DNA of 52,141 nt from JAIEPT01 sp038217425 (GCA_038217425.1 JBBQPM010000025.1:1-52141); one strand, 5' to 3'; positions 43,176-51,897 are shown, counted from the stretch's first letter. Numbers and translations are program-made. Notes: generated by a model from the sequence alone, not told the origin.

Positions 43176-44279
43176 ATGCGGAAAATTCGAACGGCGTTGA
43201 TCGGCTGCGGCAAGGTGGGCACGATTCACGCCGCGGCTTTGCGAAGCGTGCCCGAGTCGGACTTCGTGGCGGTCTGCGATCGCGATCCGCAGCGAGCCGA
43301 CGCTTTCGCGTCGCGCTACGGCGTCCGGGCGTATGTCGATCTCGGCGTCCTTCTCCAGGAAGCCCGGCCCCAGGCGATCGTGGTCGGCACGCCGCACCCG
43401 CTGCACGCGGAACCGGTGATCCAGGCGGCGCGGGCAGGGGTCTCGGCGCTGGTGGAGAAGCCGCTGGCCGCCAGTCTTGCCGATTGCGACGCCATGCTCA
43501 GCGCCTCCCGGGCAGCGGGGACGAAGCTCGGCGTGATCAGCCAGCGGCGATTTTACGAACCGGTGCTGCGCATGAAGGAAGCGATCGACGCCGGCAAGAT
43601 CGGCACGCCCGTGCTGGGCGTCTTCTCGATGTTTAGCTGGCGCGATCAGGCCTACTACCAGTCCGATCCCTGGCGCGGGAAGTGGGCCAGCGAAGGGGGC
43701 GGCGTTCTCGTCAACCAATCGCCGCACCAGCTCGACCTGCTGCAGTGGTTCATGGGCGAGATCGACGAGATCACCGGCACATTTTCCAACCTCAATCATC
43801 CGTACGTCGAAGTGGAAGACACCGCCCTCGCCATGATTCGCTTCAAGTCCGGCGGCCTCGGGTCGATCGTCACAAGCCTCGCGCAAAAGCCCGGCCTCTA
43901 CACCAAGGTTCACATTCACGGCTCCAACGGCGCCTCCGTCGGCGTGGAGACCGACCGCGGCGCGACCTTCGTCGCCGGCGTCTCCGAGGTAGCGGAGCCG
44001 CCGCTCAACGATGTCTGGACGATCCCGGGCGAAGAATCCTTGTTGGCGCAGTTCCAGGCGGAGGATCGCGACCGCTTTCAACGCATGAATCCGACGCAGC
44101 ATTACCACGCCTTACAGATCCAGGACTTCCTGCAAGCGGTGCGCGACGATCGCCCGCCGCGAGTCACCGGCGAGGAGGGCCGAATCGTGGTCGCCATGTT
44201 CACCGCAATCTACCTCTCGAGTCGCGAACGCCGCCCCGTCAAGTTCCCGTTGGCCGAGAGCGGCGTGCCTTTGTATTGA
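43176..44279 (+). CDS. Gfo/Idh/MocA family oxidoreductase
   Basis: The 367-residue protein starts with the Rossmann motif ALIGCGKVGTIHAAAL (NAD(P) binding) and has LVEKPLAAS (about 92-100), the typical Glu-Lys-Pro motif whose Lys takes part in catalysis. GGGVLVNQSPHQLDLLQWFM lies near 175-195, where the conserved His and Asp help substrate binding. The family oxidises or reduces sugars, inositols and similar polyols, and often acts in glycan breakdown in planctomycetes. The substrate cannot be named. GAAGGAAGG lies before the ATG. Its only close neighbour is the palindromic repeat at 42910 and a palindrome after its stop. Confidence 0.9.
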   Translation: MRKIRTALIGCGKVGTIHAAALRSVPESDFVAVCDRDPQRADAFASRYGVRAYVDLGVLLQEARPQAIVVGTPHPLHAEPVIQAARAGVSALVEKPLAASLADCDAMLSASRAAGTKLGVISQRRFYEPVLRMKEAIDAGKIGTPVLGVFSMFSWRDQAYYQSDPWRGKWASEGGGVLVNQSPHQLDLLQWFMGEIDEITGTFSNLNHPYVEVEDTALAMIRFKSGGLGSIVTSLAQKPGLYTKVHIHGSNGASVGVETDRGATFVAGVSEVAEPPLNDVWTIPGEESLLAQFQAEDRDRFQRMNPTQHYHALQIQDFLQAVRDDRPPRVTGEEGRIVVAMFTAIYLSSRERRPVKFPLAESGVPLY

Positions 44280-44290
44280 ACTTCTGTCAC

Positions 44291-44306
44291 GGCGAGCCGG
44301 CTCGCC
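44291..44306. terminator. Short perfect palindrome after the oxidoreductase gene
   Basis: GGCGAGCCGGCTCGCC is a perfect 16-base palindrome 11 bases after the stop. No T-run follows. It shares the GGCGAGCC motif with the repeat at 19343. Weak support as a terminator. Confidence 0.4.
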
Positions 44307-44540
44307 CTATGCAGTGCAAGCGTGAGCACCTTGTAAATCGCAAAACCGCGATCTTGAGCATCTTGACCGGATCCAAGGCCGGCCCCCTTCGCGGGGGGGG
44401 CGTGGTGTTCCGCCAGAATGGGGCTGATCGCCTTCGAAGTCGACGATCTCTTCGAGCCGTCGCCTCTTGGTTTTTGTCGGCCGGGATCTTATGATGGGAC
44501 ATATCGAACTCCCGTCTTCAACGAATCTCCAGGTCGCTAG

Positions 44541-46319
44541 ATGATTCGCCTGCGCTGTCCCAACCCGGAATGCCGAAAGCCATTGGGGGTGAAGGACCAA
44601 CTCGCGGGCAAGCGGGTTTCCTGCCCCAGTTGCAAGAAGCCGCTCGTCATTCCGATGCCCAAGGCAGCCGTGCCGACGCCTGGCATTCCCCAACCCGGCA
44701 TTCCGGTCAAGCCCCCCGCCGTCAAGCCGCCGACGCCTCCCAAGAAGCCGACCCGACCCCTGGCAAACGTCGACGACCTCGCTGCCGCGGCGCTCAGCGA
44801 CGCCCCCGCCAAACCCGTCGTGGTCGAGACGCCCAAGACGATCGACTTCACCTGCCCCTTCTGCGATGAGGAGTTGCACCTGGCCGCGGCGTTGGCGGGG
44901 ACGCAGTCGCCCTGCCCGGAATGCCGACGCATCATCAAGATCCCGGAGCTCAAGGTCGAGAAGCCCAAAGACTGGCGCGAGGTCGGGCCGGGAAACGCCG
45001 CCGACTATTTGCGCCGGCAGGGGGACGTGCTCGAAGGCGTGCAAGGCGACGTCCACAGCAAGGCGAGCACGAGGGCGCTCGTCGAGGCCGGCGCGATTGA
45101 AGAAGCCCCCGTTCCCCCCGTCGGCATCCGCGGCTGGGCGCGACGGCTCGCCTGGGCAACCAGCGCCGTCCTCGTCCTGGCGGTCGTCGTTTGGGGCATT
45201 TCGCAGGCTCGGCTCTCCAGCGTGCGCTCCCGCGCCATCGCCGCAGTCCTCGCCCGCCTCAAGCAGCCCGACAACAAGCTCCCGCCGTTGGTCCGCGCCG
45301 AACTCCTGCAGGGCTGCGCTCTGCTCGAACTCGATCAGGGGCATGCGGCACAGGCTCTCGAATATTTCCGCGCCGCTCGCGGCAACGCACTCGACGAGTC
45401 GGCCAACCTCCGCGTCGATCAAGATCTTTTTCTTAAGGAACTCGCACTTCAGCAAGTCATGCTAGGCGGGTCGGAGCTGGAAGTTCGCCAGAAGCGAAAA
45501 TTCGATTGGCAGCCGGTCGCGTTTCAGGAGATGCGCGACACAGTGGAGCGCATCCAGTCGATCGAAGTTCAGCTCTGGGCCGCCCGCGAACTCGGCGCCC
45601 GGCTCCTGACGCTGGACAAGCGGCCCCTGGCGATGCTGCTGGCCCAGGGGTCGCGCGACGCCGCCCAGGTGCCCGCGATCAAGGCCGTCCAGTTCGCCCT
45701 TCTCTTCGGGCCCAACGACAAGCTCGGGAACGACCTGGCCGGCGAAATGTTCAAAGCCCCGACCAAGGGCAAACCCGCCGACCCTCTCACTCGACTCGCC
45801 TACGCGGAGGGCTACGCCCGTCGCGGGCAGATGGACGACGCCCTGGAGATGGTCAGCGCCCGGGGCTTGCCGAAGGATCGCCTGGAAGCCGCCCTGGCCG
45901 TGCTCGCGGTCTCGGCCGACGACAAGATTCTCGACGAAGCATTGAAGGCGGCCAGCGAGGAGAAGAAGTCGCTGAATCCCTGGTTCGTGCTGCAGCTCGC
46001 ACGGCACGCCGCCCGCGCCGGCAAGGCCGACAAGGTGCAGCCGATGCTCGGCGGACTCCCCAAGGAGTTTCGCACCCGCGCCGAGTTCGAGCTGATGCAA
46101 GCCAAATGGCAGCGCGAGAAGAGCGTCGTCCCGCCGACCAGTCTCGACGCGTTGCCGCCTGATGATTCGAAGACGCCCCGGATGCTCGCGTTTTACGCCC
46201 TGATCGTGCACAACGCCCGGCTCGGTCAACCCGCGACCATTCCCGAAACCGACGGCGCCGTCCTGGAACCTCTGGTCTCGCTCGGCAACCTGGTCGGCAC
46301 GTTGCCGGCTCCCAAGTAG
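44541..46319 (+). CDS. Zinc-ribbon protein with one membrane segment and helical repeats
   Basis: The 592-residue protein has an N-terminal zinc ribbon (IRLRCPNPECRKPLG with RVSCPSCKKPL; Cys6, Cys11, Cys28, Cys31). A Pro/Lys-rich linker follows, then a second ribbon (DFTCPFCDEELHL with SPCPECRRII) at about 100-135. One membrane helix lies at about 197-222 (LAWATSAVLVLAVVVWGIS). The C-terminal 370 residues are Ala-rich helical repeats resembling TPRs (LLQGCALLELDQGHAAQALE and RLAYAEGYARRGQMDDALEM). The two ribbons probably face the cytoplasm, the repeats outside. The N-terminal ribbon closely resembles that at 17353. The function is unknown. Confidence 0.82.
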   Translation: MIRLRCPNPECRKPLGVKDQLAGKRVSCPSCKKPLVIPMPKAAVPTPGIPQPGIPVKPPAVKPPTPPKKPTRPLANVDDLAAAALSDAPAKPVVVETPKTIDFTCPFCDEELHLAAALAGTQSPCPECRRIIKIPELKVEKPKDWREVGPGNAADYLRRQGDVLEGVQGDVHSKASTRALVEAGAIEEAPVPPVGIRGWARRLAWATSAVLVLAVVVWGISQARLSSVRSRAIAAVLARLKQPDNKLPPLVRAELLQGCALLELDQGHAAQALEYFRAARGNALDESANLRVDQDLFLKELALQQVMLGGSELEVRQKRKFDWQPVAFQEMRDTVERIQSIEVQLWAARELGARLLTLDKRPLAMLLAQGSRDAAQVPAIKAVQFALLFGPNDKLGNDLAGEMFKAPTKGKPADPLTRLAYAEGYARRGQMDDALEMVSARGLPKDRLEAALAVLAVSADDKILDEALKAASEEKKSLNPWFVLQLARHAARAGKADKVQPMLGGLPKEFRTRAEFELMQAKWQREKSVVPPTSLDALPPDDSKTPRMLAFYALIVHNARLGQPATIPETDGAVLEPLVSLGNLVGTLPAPK

Positions 46320-46323
46320 GCAA

Positions 46324-46391
46324 CTTTCCGAGCCGGTAGCGTAAGCGACGATTTTCGCGAGGTCGTGGCTTACGCTTCCGGCTCGGAAGGA
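46324..46391. repeat. Inverted repeat of the CCGGAAGCGTAAGC family
   Basis: Arms 46324-46346 and 46369-46391 are complementary at 21 of 23 positions around a 22-base loop. It fills most of the gap between the zinc-ribbon gene and the citrate synthase gene. It resembles the hairpin at 4728-4791. Confidence 0.7.
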
Positions 46392-46414
46392 AATCACTCA
46401 ATCTCGGAGATCTC

Positions 46415-47518
46415 ATGAGTACGCCCGAAATCTACTCTCCCGGCCTCGAAGGCGTCATCGCCGGCGAAACGGCCATCTCTACCGTCATGGGCGGGCTCCG
46501 CTATCGCGGCTATCCCGTCACCGAACTCGCCGAGAAGGTCTCGTTCGAGGCCGTCGCGCATCTGCTGCTGCACGGCGAACTTCCAACTCCCGAGCAACTG
46601 CAAACCTTCAACGACGGTTTGCGCGGCGATCGCGTTCTGCCGGGGCTCGTGACGACGTTCCTGCAAAGCGTCCCCAAAGAGACGCACGGCATGGACGTAC
46701 TGCGCTCGGCGGTCAGCATGCTCGGGCATTTCGATCCCGACGTGAACGACAGCAGCCCTGCAGCTCAGCTGCGCAAGTCGCAGCGACTCCTGGCGCAGAT
46801 TCCGCAGGCGATCGCGACCTGGGACCGCGCCCGGCGCGGCTTGGCATTCGTGCCGCCGCGCGACGACCTGGGCATCGCCGGGAATCTGCTCTACCAGATC
46901 CAGGGGAAAATCCCCGAGCCGTGGGCGCTGAAGGCGTTCGACGTGTCGCTGATCTTGTACGCCGAGCACGAGTTCAACGCGTCGACGTTCGCCGCCCGGG
47001 TGGTGATTTCGACGGAATCGGACCTGCACTCGGCAGCGGTGGCGGCGATCGGCGCGCTCAAAGGCAGGCTGCACGGCGGCGCCAACGAGAAAGTGATGGA
47101 CATTCTGCTCGCCGCGGGGAAGCCCCAGGACGCCGAGGCCTGGATCCGCGCCGCCCTGGCGCGCAAGGAGAAGATCATGGGCTTCGGCCATCGCGTCTAC
47201 AAGACGGGCGACATCCGCGCCAAGGTCTTGAAAGGATACGCCCAGGAAGCCGCGAAGCAGGTGGGCAATCTTCAGTACGAAGAGTCGGCCGAGATTCTCG
47301 AGACGGTGATCGCGGCGGAGAAGAACCTGTACCCGAACCTCGATTGGCCCGCCGGTCGGCTCTACCATTCCCTCGGATTGGACGTGGCCCTGTACACGCC
47401 GTTCTTCGTCGCCTCGCGCATCACCGGCTGGGGCGCCCACGTCATCGAGCAGAGCGCAAACAATCGGATCATTCGGCCGCGCGGGCGCTACACCGGGCCT
47501 GACGAACGGCACGTGTAG
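46415..47518 (+). CDS. Citrate synthase family protein (citrate or 2-methylcitrate synthase)
   Basis: The 367-residue protein has the short bacterial citrate synthase layout. AGETAISTVMGGLRYRGYPV is near the start, EHEFNASTFAARV near 185, LHGGANEKVM near 215-225 (first catalytic His), GFGHRVYKTGDIR near 255 (second His) and YPNLDWPAG with the catalytic Asp near 310. LYTPFFVASRITGWGAHVIE follows. All three catalytic residues are kept. The enzyme joins acetyl- or propionyl-CoA to oxaloacetate. Sequence alone does not separate citrate synthase from 2-methylcitrate synthase here, and no prpB or prpD is adjacent. A strong hairpin lies after the stop. Confidence 0.88.
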   Translation: MSTPEIYSPGLEGVIAGETAISTVMGGLRYRGYPVTELAEKVSFEAVAHLLLHGELPTPEQLQTFNDGLRGDRVLPGLVTTFLQSVPKETHGMDVLRSAVSMLGHFDPDVNDSSPAAQLRKSQRLLAQIPQAIATWDRARRGLAFVPPRDDLGIAGNLLYQIQGKIPEPWALKAFDVSLILYAEHEFNASTFAARVVISTESDLHSAAVAAIGALKGRLHGGANEKVMDILLAAGKPQDAEAWIRAALARKEKIMGFGHRVYKTGDIRAKVLKGYAQEAAKQVGNLQYEESAEILETVIAAEKNLYPNLDWPAGRLYHSLGLDVALYTPFFVASRITGWGAHVIEQSANNRIIRPRGRYTGPDERHV

Positions 47519-47529
47519 ATCGCGATCCT

Positions 47530-47567
47530 CGTTTAGAGCTCGCGAGATCCCACGCGAGCGCTAAACG
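47530..47567. repeat. Hairpin of the TCGTTTAGCGCTCG family
   Basis: CGTTTAGAGCTCGCG (47530-47544) pairs with CGCGAGCGCTAAACG (47553-47567) with one mismatch. It follows the citrate synthase stop by 12 bases and resembles the hairpins at 23641 and 51812. Confidence 0.65.
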
Positions 47568-47600
47568 CAGAAACCCAGCGATGTGTCGCTGGGTTTCTGC
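47567..47600. terminator. Bidirectional hairpin between converging genes
   Basis: GCAGAAACCCAGCGA pairs perfectly with TCGCTGGGTTTCTGC around a TGTG loop (15-bp stem). It lies between the rightward citrate synthase gene and the leftward Lys/Glu-repeat protein gene. No long T-run follows on either strand. Confidence 0.75.
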
Positions 47601-47618
47601 GTTGTCTGGAGGCACGAA

Positions 47619-48713
47619 CTACTTGGTCTTGAGTTCCGCGTCGCTGGTTTCGCTCTTCATCGCCTGCTGCTGAACGACGTCGACGTCGGTCGATTGGCCG
47701 CTGATCAGGATCTTGAGCTTGCCTTCCAGCGTGATCGACATCGATTGGCTCTCGATTCGGCCCGCGGTCTTGTTGACGGTCGCTTCGCCCTTGCCGTCCT
47801 TGGACTTGAGCTCGCCGCTCTCGACCTTGAAGGGGAGCTTGGATTCCGAAGACGTCGGGCCGGCATAGGACATCGACGACTCGATCGCGACTTTCTTGTC
47901 GCCGTCGTACTTGTACTTGTTCTTGATGGTGTAGGTGCCGATGCCGTCGAGCTTCATTTCGCTGTCGCGTTCCCAGTCCTTCTTGTCGCTGCTGGGCAGC
48001 GCGGCAAAGGTCGGGGTCGCCATCTGCTTGAGGGCCGATTCGCTCAGGATGACTTGCAGTAACGGCTTCATCTGCTGATTCGAAATGCCCAGATTTTCGA
48101 TCATCTGTTCGCCGCCGCTGACGCCGCGAACTTCGATCATTTTTTCCTTGTTGAGTCCGAGCTTGAGAGTGAGCGTTGATTTCTTGAGCGCCTTGAAAAA
48201 GTCAGCCATCGGGTTGGCGCTGAGCTTGCTTTCATCGGATGTATCGATGTTGATGTTGTTGCCGCCGATGTTGATGTCCATGGCAATGTTTTGAATCGCC
48301 TGCTGGACTTCGACTTCGTCGTCGCTGATTTTCTTGACGAACGTGTACTTGTAAATGAAGGTCTGCTTTTGCTTCTGTTCAACGGCTTGGTTGAAGACGG
48401 TGAACTTCTGCGTCGTGTCGGTGACCACTTTCTGGAAGAAGGGCTTCTCGAAGCCACGATACCAGGTCGGCTCGGCGGGCTTCTTCTCTTCGGTGGTGGT
48501 CTTCTTCTCTTCAGTTCCCTTCTTCTCTTCGGTAGTGGTCTTCTTTTCTTCCGTAGTCTTCTTTTCCTCAGTTTTCTTCTCTTCGGTCTTCTTCTCTTCT
48601 GTCTTCTTGTCGTCCTTCTTGTCTTGCTGTCCCTGCGCCGGGATCGTGAAACCCAGGAACGCGACCAGGAGAGCGCTGCTTAGTGAGAACGAAAACCATC
48701 GCCAAAGAGTCAT
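47619..48713 (-). CDS. Secreted protein with Lys/Glu/Thr low-complexity repeat
   Basis: The 364-residue protein has a signal peptide (FSFSLSSALLVAFLGFTIPAQG). A low-complexity region at about residues 31-80 has units such as TEEKK and TTTEEKK repeated about eight times. The remainder (about 83-364) is a folded region with FNQAVEQKQKQTFIYKYTFV and MKLDGIGTYTIKNKYKYDGD. It resembles a group of secreted planctomycete proteins I know only as uncharacterised (possibly DUF6263; this could not be checked). The repeat tract may vary in length between strains. GGGAGG lies 7 bases before the ATG. The gene is divergent from the ferredoxin gene. Confidence 0.78.
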   Translation of the reverse strand: MTLWRWFSFSLSSALLVAFLGFTIPAQGQQDKKDDKKTEEKKTEEKKTEEKKTTEEKKTTTEEKKGTEEKKTTTEEKKPAEPTWYRGFEKPFFQKVVTDTTQKFTVFNQAVEQKQKQTFIYKYTFVKKISDDEVEVQQAIQNIAMDINIGGNNINIDTSDESKLSANPMADFFKALKKSTLTLKLGLNKEKMIEVRGVSGGEQMIENLGISNQQMKPLLQVILSESALKQMATPTFAALPSSDKKDWERDSEMKLDGIGTYTIKNKYKYDGDKKVAIESSMSYAGPTSSESKLPFKVESGELKSKDGKGEATVNKTAGRIESQSMSITLEGKLKILISGQSTDVDVVQQQAMKSETSDAELKTK

Positions 48714-48888
48714 GTTGGATCCTCCCGGTTGCTACCGGAAATGAAACGAGTCGATTTTTGAGAATTCCTATTTTGTACAGCCGAGCAGCCCTAAAACAAG
48801 TCCCAAGCGGGGAATTTTCTGACGCGCCGGCCGCAGGGGATCGGACGAGTCGTCAGCCTGATCTCGCTGACTCGCCAAGGAGATTCTG

Positions 48889-49233
48889 GTGGATCCACTC
48901 GAAACCGCGGTGAAAAAGCACGGCATCGGCGCGTATCGCCGGCACGTTTTGATCTGCACCGGCCCCAAATGTTGTTCGGACGCCGAGGGACTCGCCGCCT
49001 GGGAAACGCTCAAGGCAGCTCTTAAAGATACCGGCAACGCGTGTTTCCGGACCAAAGTCGGCTGTCTGCGTGTCTGCGCCGAGGGGCCGATCGCGGTCGT
49101 CTATCCCGAGGGAACCTGGTATCGCAACATGACCGCGGAGCGCATTCCGCAGCTGGTGGCCGAGCATCTGCAGCAGGGGCAGCCGATCGAGGAATGGGTC
49201 TTCGCCCGCAATCCGCTCCCCTTGGGTTCATAA
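48889..49233 (+). CDS. Thioredoxin-like [2Fe-2S] ferredoxin
   Basis: The 114-residue protein starts at GTG 48889, with AAGGAG 7 bases upstream. It matches the (2Fe-2S) ferredoxin of the thioredoxin fold: RRHVLICTGPKCCSD near 18-31 and KVGCLRVCAEGPIAVVYPEG near 56-75. The likely cluster ligands are Cys23, Cys28 (or Cys29), Cys59 and Cys63. The C-terminal WYRNMTAERIPQLVAEHL helix follows the family pattern. These proteins carry electrons, and their partners in planctomycetes are not known. It precedes the M20 peptidase gene by 36 bases and may be co-transcribed with it. It is divergent from the Lys/Glu-repeat protein gene. Confidence 0.86.
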   Translation: MDPLETAVKKHGIGAYRRHVLICTGPKCCSDAEGLAAWETLKAALKDTGNACFRTKVGCLRVCAEGPIAVVYPEGTWYRNMTAERIPQLVAEHLQQGQPIEEWVFARNPLPLGS

Positions 49234-49269
49234 GATTGAATCTTGCCCCCCCTTCCTCGAGGTTCAGCG

Positions 49270-50421
49270 ATGAACGATACCTCGCGTCTGCTCTACGATC
49301 TGGTTCGCCTGCCGAGCGTCAATCCCATGGGCCGTCCCCGGCCCGCGGAGATCACGCTCGAACATCGCATGACCGCCTATCTGGAAGACTACTTCAAGAA
49401 CCTCGGCGTCCCCTACGAACGCCAGGCCGTCATGCCGCAGCGCGAGAACATCGTCGCCAAGTTCCTCAATCCCAAGGCGACGCGAACCATTCTCTTCGAA
49501 GCCCATCAAGACACGGTGCCGATCGACGGCATGATCGTGCCGCCGTTCGACGCGAAGATCGAAGGCGAGAAGATGTATGGCCGAGGCGCCTGCGACATCA
49601 AAGGGGGCATGACCGCGATGCTCACCGCGTTCGCCCGGCTCGTGCGAGAGAAGCCGGCGAACGCTCCCAACGTCATCATGGCCTGCACCGTCGATGAGGA
49701 ACACACGTTTCAAGGCGTGCAGGTTCTCGTCAAGCGGGGCGTGAAGGCCGACTTCGCGATCGTCGCCGAGCCGACCCGTCTCAACATCGTCTCGGCGCAC
49801 AAGGGGGTGACGCGTTGGTTCATGCAGACGCCGGGCCGGGCGTGCCATAGTTCGACGCCGGAACAGGGAGTCAGCGCGATCTACCGCATGGGCAAATTGC
49901 TGACGGGCATCGAGAAGTACGCCGACCATCTGCGTGCGACGGTCATCGATCCCGTGTTGGGCCCCGCGACCATCAGCGTCGGCATGATCGAGGGGGGCGT
50001 CAGCGTCAACACCGTGCCCGACTGGTGCAAGATCGAACTCGATCGCCGAATGGTGGGCGGCGAGGTTCCGCGCGAGGCGCCGGCGCATCTGGAGAAATAT
50101 CTCAAGGAAGTCGCCGGCATCGATTTCCCGTTTACGAGCGAGCCGTGCTGGATCGCCGAGCCGGCGCTGTTGCCCCAAAACTCCGCGGAACTCGTCGAGC
50201 GGCTCGGCACGTCGATCGACGAGGTGCGCGGCTCGCACAAGGTGCAGGCGGTCCCCTACGGCACGGATGCGGCGACGATCTCGTGGTCCGGCATCCCAAC
50301 GGTGGTCTTCGGTCCCGGCGACATCGCCCAGGCGCACACCCGCGACGAATGGGTGCCGCTCCCGGAACTCGACGTCGCGGCCGAGATCCTCTACCGCTTC
50401 GCCCTGCAGGTCGGCGCGTGA
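49270..50421 (+). CDS. M20-family metallopeptidase (ArgE/DapE-like)
   Basis: The frame could start with TTG at 49243, but the ATG at 49270 has GAGG 7 bases upstream and gives 383 residues. The M20 pattern is complete. His79 and Asp81 lie in AHQDTVP, bridging Asp109 in GRGACDIKGG, the catalytic Glu143 and Glu144 in TVDEEH, and EPTRLNIVSAHKG carries a further metal-binding residue. TPGRACHSSTPEQG begins the dimerisation domain. Enzymes of this type remove acyl groups from amino acids (acetylornithine, succinyl-diaminopimelate) or cut dipeptides. The substrate is not assigned. Its stop overlaps the start of the VanZ-like gene by one base (TGATG). Confidence 0.87.
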   Translation: MNDTSRLLYDLVRLPSVNPMGRPRPAEITLEHRMTAYLEDYFKNLGVPYERQAVMPQRENIVAKFLNPKATRTILFEAHQDTVPIDGMIVPPFDAKIEGEKMYGRGACDIKGGMTAMLTAFARLVREKPANAPNVIMACTVDEEHTFQGVQVLVKRGVKADFAIVAEPTRLNIVSAHKGVTRWFMQTPGRACHSSTPEQGVSAIYRMGKLLTGIEKYADHLRATVIDPVLGPATISVGMIEGGVSVNTVPDWCKIELDRRMVGGEVPREAPAHLEKYLKEVAGIDFPFTSEPCWIAEPALLPQNSAELVERLGTSIDEVRGSHKVQAVPYGTDAATISWSGIPTVVFGPGDIAQAHTRDEWVPLPELDVAAEILYRFALQVGA

Positions 50422-50807
50422 TGGAGCGTCTGTTTCGTTACCGCTGGTGGCTATGGTCGGCGTTCGCCGTCCTCTGGACGGTGGGCTTGCTGCTGCCCCA
50501 GAAAGAGAAATCGTTCATCAATCCGGACTGGGAAGGCGAGTTTCGCTTCTGGTTCTCCAAGACGGTCCACGTCCTCGCATACGCCTTTTTCGCCGGGCTT
50601 TCCGGCTGGGTCCGGGCGCCGATCGCGTATCGGCCGATGCTCATGTTCGCGCTCACGGCGCATGCGGCGGCGACGGAGTTCGGGCAACAATTCGCGCCGG
50701 GACGCATGGGCTCGCTCGCCGATGTGATCCGCGATCATGCGGGGATCGCTCTGGGGTATCTGGCGACTCGGCATTGGTGGCGTGAGGATGCGAGCCGAGA
50801 CGTTTAG
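50421..50807 (+). CDS. VanZ-like family membrane protein
   Basis: The ATG at 50421 overlaps the stop of the M20 gene by one base, so translation is coupled. The 128-residue product has membrane helices near 10-27 (WLWSAFAVLWTVGLLLP), 45-65 (TVHVLAYAFFAGLSGWV) and 70-88 (RPMLMFALTAHAAATEFGQ). The TEFGQQFAPGRMGSLADVIRD segment is the VanZ signature. VanZ proteins are linked to teicoplanin resistance and envelope biology, but most homologues have no proven role. Its last 4 bases overlap the converging small gene at 50804. Confidence 0.85.
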   Translation: MERLFRYRWWLWSAFAVLWTVGLLLPQKEKSFINPDWEGEFRFWFSKTVHVLAYAFFAGLSGWVRAPIAYRPMLMFALTAHAAATEFGQQFAPGRMGSLADVIRDHAGIALGYLATRHWWREDASRDV

Positions 50808-50995
50808 CGGCTGCTCTGATCTGGCCTTTCAGGCGGCTGGGACATGGGACGATATTTCATCAATTGTTGACAGAGTCGGTAGAGTTGTCCCACTTCGCGC
50901 AGACGACGATCGATGGCCTCCGGCGACATATCGACCGCGATTCGCCGCTGCGGAGATTCCGGCTGAGGACGATCAGCTTCGGAGGAGGGGGTCAT
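50804..50995 (-). CDS. Small conserved planctomycete-type protein (63 aa)
   Basis: The ATG at 50995 has AGGA about 10 bases upstream; a TTG at 51004 is an alternative. The product includes IAVDMSPEAIDRRLREVGQL and YRLCQQLMKYRPMSQP. The helical core AIDRRLREVGQLYRLC matches a short family I recall from many planctomycete genomes, also without known function. The N- and C-termini are Pro/Ser-rich. It converges with the VanZ-like gene, overlapping it by 4 bases. The 241 bases between this gene and the next contain nothing recognisable. Confidence 0.65.
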   Translation of the reverse strand: MTPSSEADRPQPESPQRRIAVDMSPEAIDRRLREVGQLYRLCQQLMKYRPMSQPPERPDQSSR

Positions 50996-51236
50996 CAATG
51001 ACAAATCCTAGGTTTTCGATGTCGGCCAGATCTTGAAGTCGGCCCGCCAAGCGTTTCATCTTTGCCAGGCCAAGGGCGGTGACCGTCGAGAGGCGCTATC
51101 CGAGCCGCGGGCGACTTTATTCTACCAGGATAAGTCGTGATGGAGGAAAAGGATCTGAATAGACGGCTTGACGGGCTCGTCTAACTTTGGAAGTATGTAG
51201 ATTGGCAATCTCACTTTCCGCAAGAGGAGTTCGTTT

Positions 51237-51797
51237 ATGATTCGCAATGGTTTTGTGCTCGGTCTGTCGCTGGCGCTGGTCGGGTTCGCGTCGGCTCAAG
51301 TGAAGACTCCGGTCGCCTCGGGCCCGAAGGTCGGCGGCGACATCAGCCCGTTCCACCCCTACAACGTGACTGGCGAATCGGCCGGCAAGAAGGCCTGCCT
51401 GGTGTGCCAATTTTCCAGCCAACCCGTGGCCGTCGTCTTCGCCCGTGAAGTGACCCCCGCGGTCGGCAAGCTCATCAAGCAGATCGACGCCGCCAACATC
51501 AAGCACAAGGGCGCCGAGATGGGCAGCTTCGTCGTGTTCTGCTCGAACGACGACAAGCTCGAAGCGCAGCTGAAGGACTTCGCCAAGCAGCAAGACCTCA
51601 AGGAAACGATCCTGTCGATCGACAACCCGACGGGCCCCAAAGCGTTCCAGATCAGCTCGGAAGCCGAGGTGACGGTAGTCCTGTACACGGAATTCGAAGT
51701 GAAGGCGAACCACGCATTCCGCAAGGGCGAACTGACCGACGCGGGCATCGACGCCGTCGTCGCGGACATCTCGAAGATTCTGCCGGTGAAGAAGTAA
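51237..51797 (+). CDS. Secreted thioredoxin-like protein of unknown function
   Basis: The 186-residue protein has a signal peptide (NGFVLGLSLALVGFASAQ) and then PFHPYNVTGESAGKKACLVC, followed by SSQPVAVVFAREVTPAVGKL. ACLVC resembles a CxxC redox site at about 54-57, and the following strands and helices suggest a thioredoxin-type fold. EAEVTVVLYTEFEVKANHAF lies near the end. Similar short secreted proteins are found in planctomycetes, with no known role. AGAGGAG lies 6-7 bases before the ATG. It ends at a hairpin and a strong terminator. Confidence 0.78.
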   Translation: MIRNGFVLGLSLALVGFASAQVKTPVASGPKVGGDISPFHPYNVTGESAGKKACLVCQFSSQPVAVVFAREVTPAVGKLIKQIDAANIKHKGAEMGSFVVFCSNDDKLEAQLKDFAKQQDLKETILSIDNPTGPKAFQISSEAEVTVVLYTEFEVKANHAFRKGELTDAGIDAVVADISKILPVKK

Positions 51798-51811
51798 GAA
51801 ATGTTCGAATT

Positions 51812-51849
51812 TCGTTTGGCGCTCGCAGGATTTTGCGAGCGCTGAACGA
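51812..51849. repeat. Hairpin of the TCGTTTAGCGCTCG family
   Basis: TCGTTTGGCGCTCGCA pairs with TGCGAGCGCTGAACGA, allowing G-T pairs, around a 6-base loop. It lies just after the stop at 51797 and before the terminator. Confidence 0.7.
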
Positions 51850-51853
51850 ATTC

Positions 51854-51897
51854 AGCCCGGAGCATACCTTCGCGTATGATCCGGGCTTTTTCGTTTT
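51854..51897 (+). terminator. Rho-independent terminator of the thioredoxin-like gene
   Basis: AGCCCGGAGCATAC pairs with GTATGATCCGGGCT with one internal mismatch, followed by TTTTCGTTTT. It is correctly placed and oriented after the gene at 51237. Confidence 0.85.
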
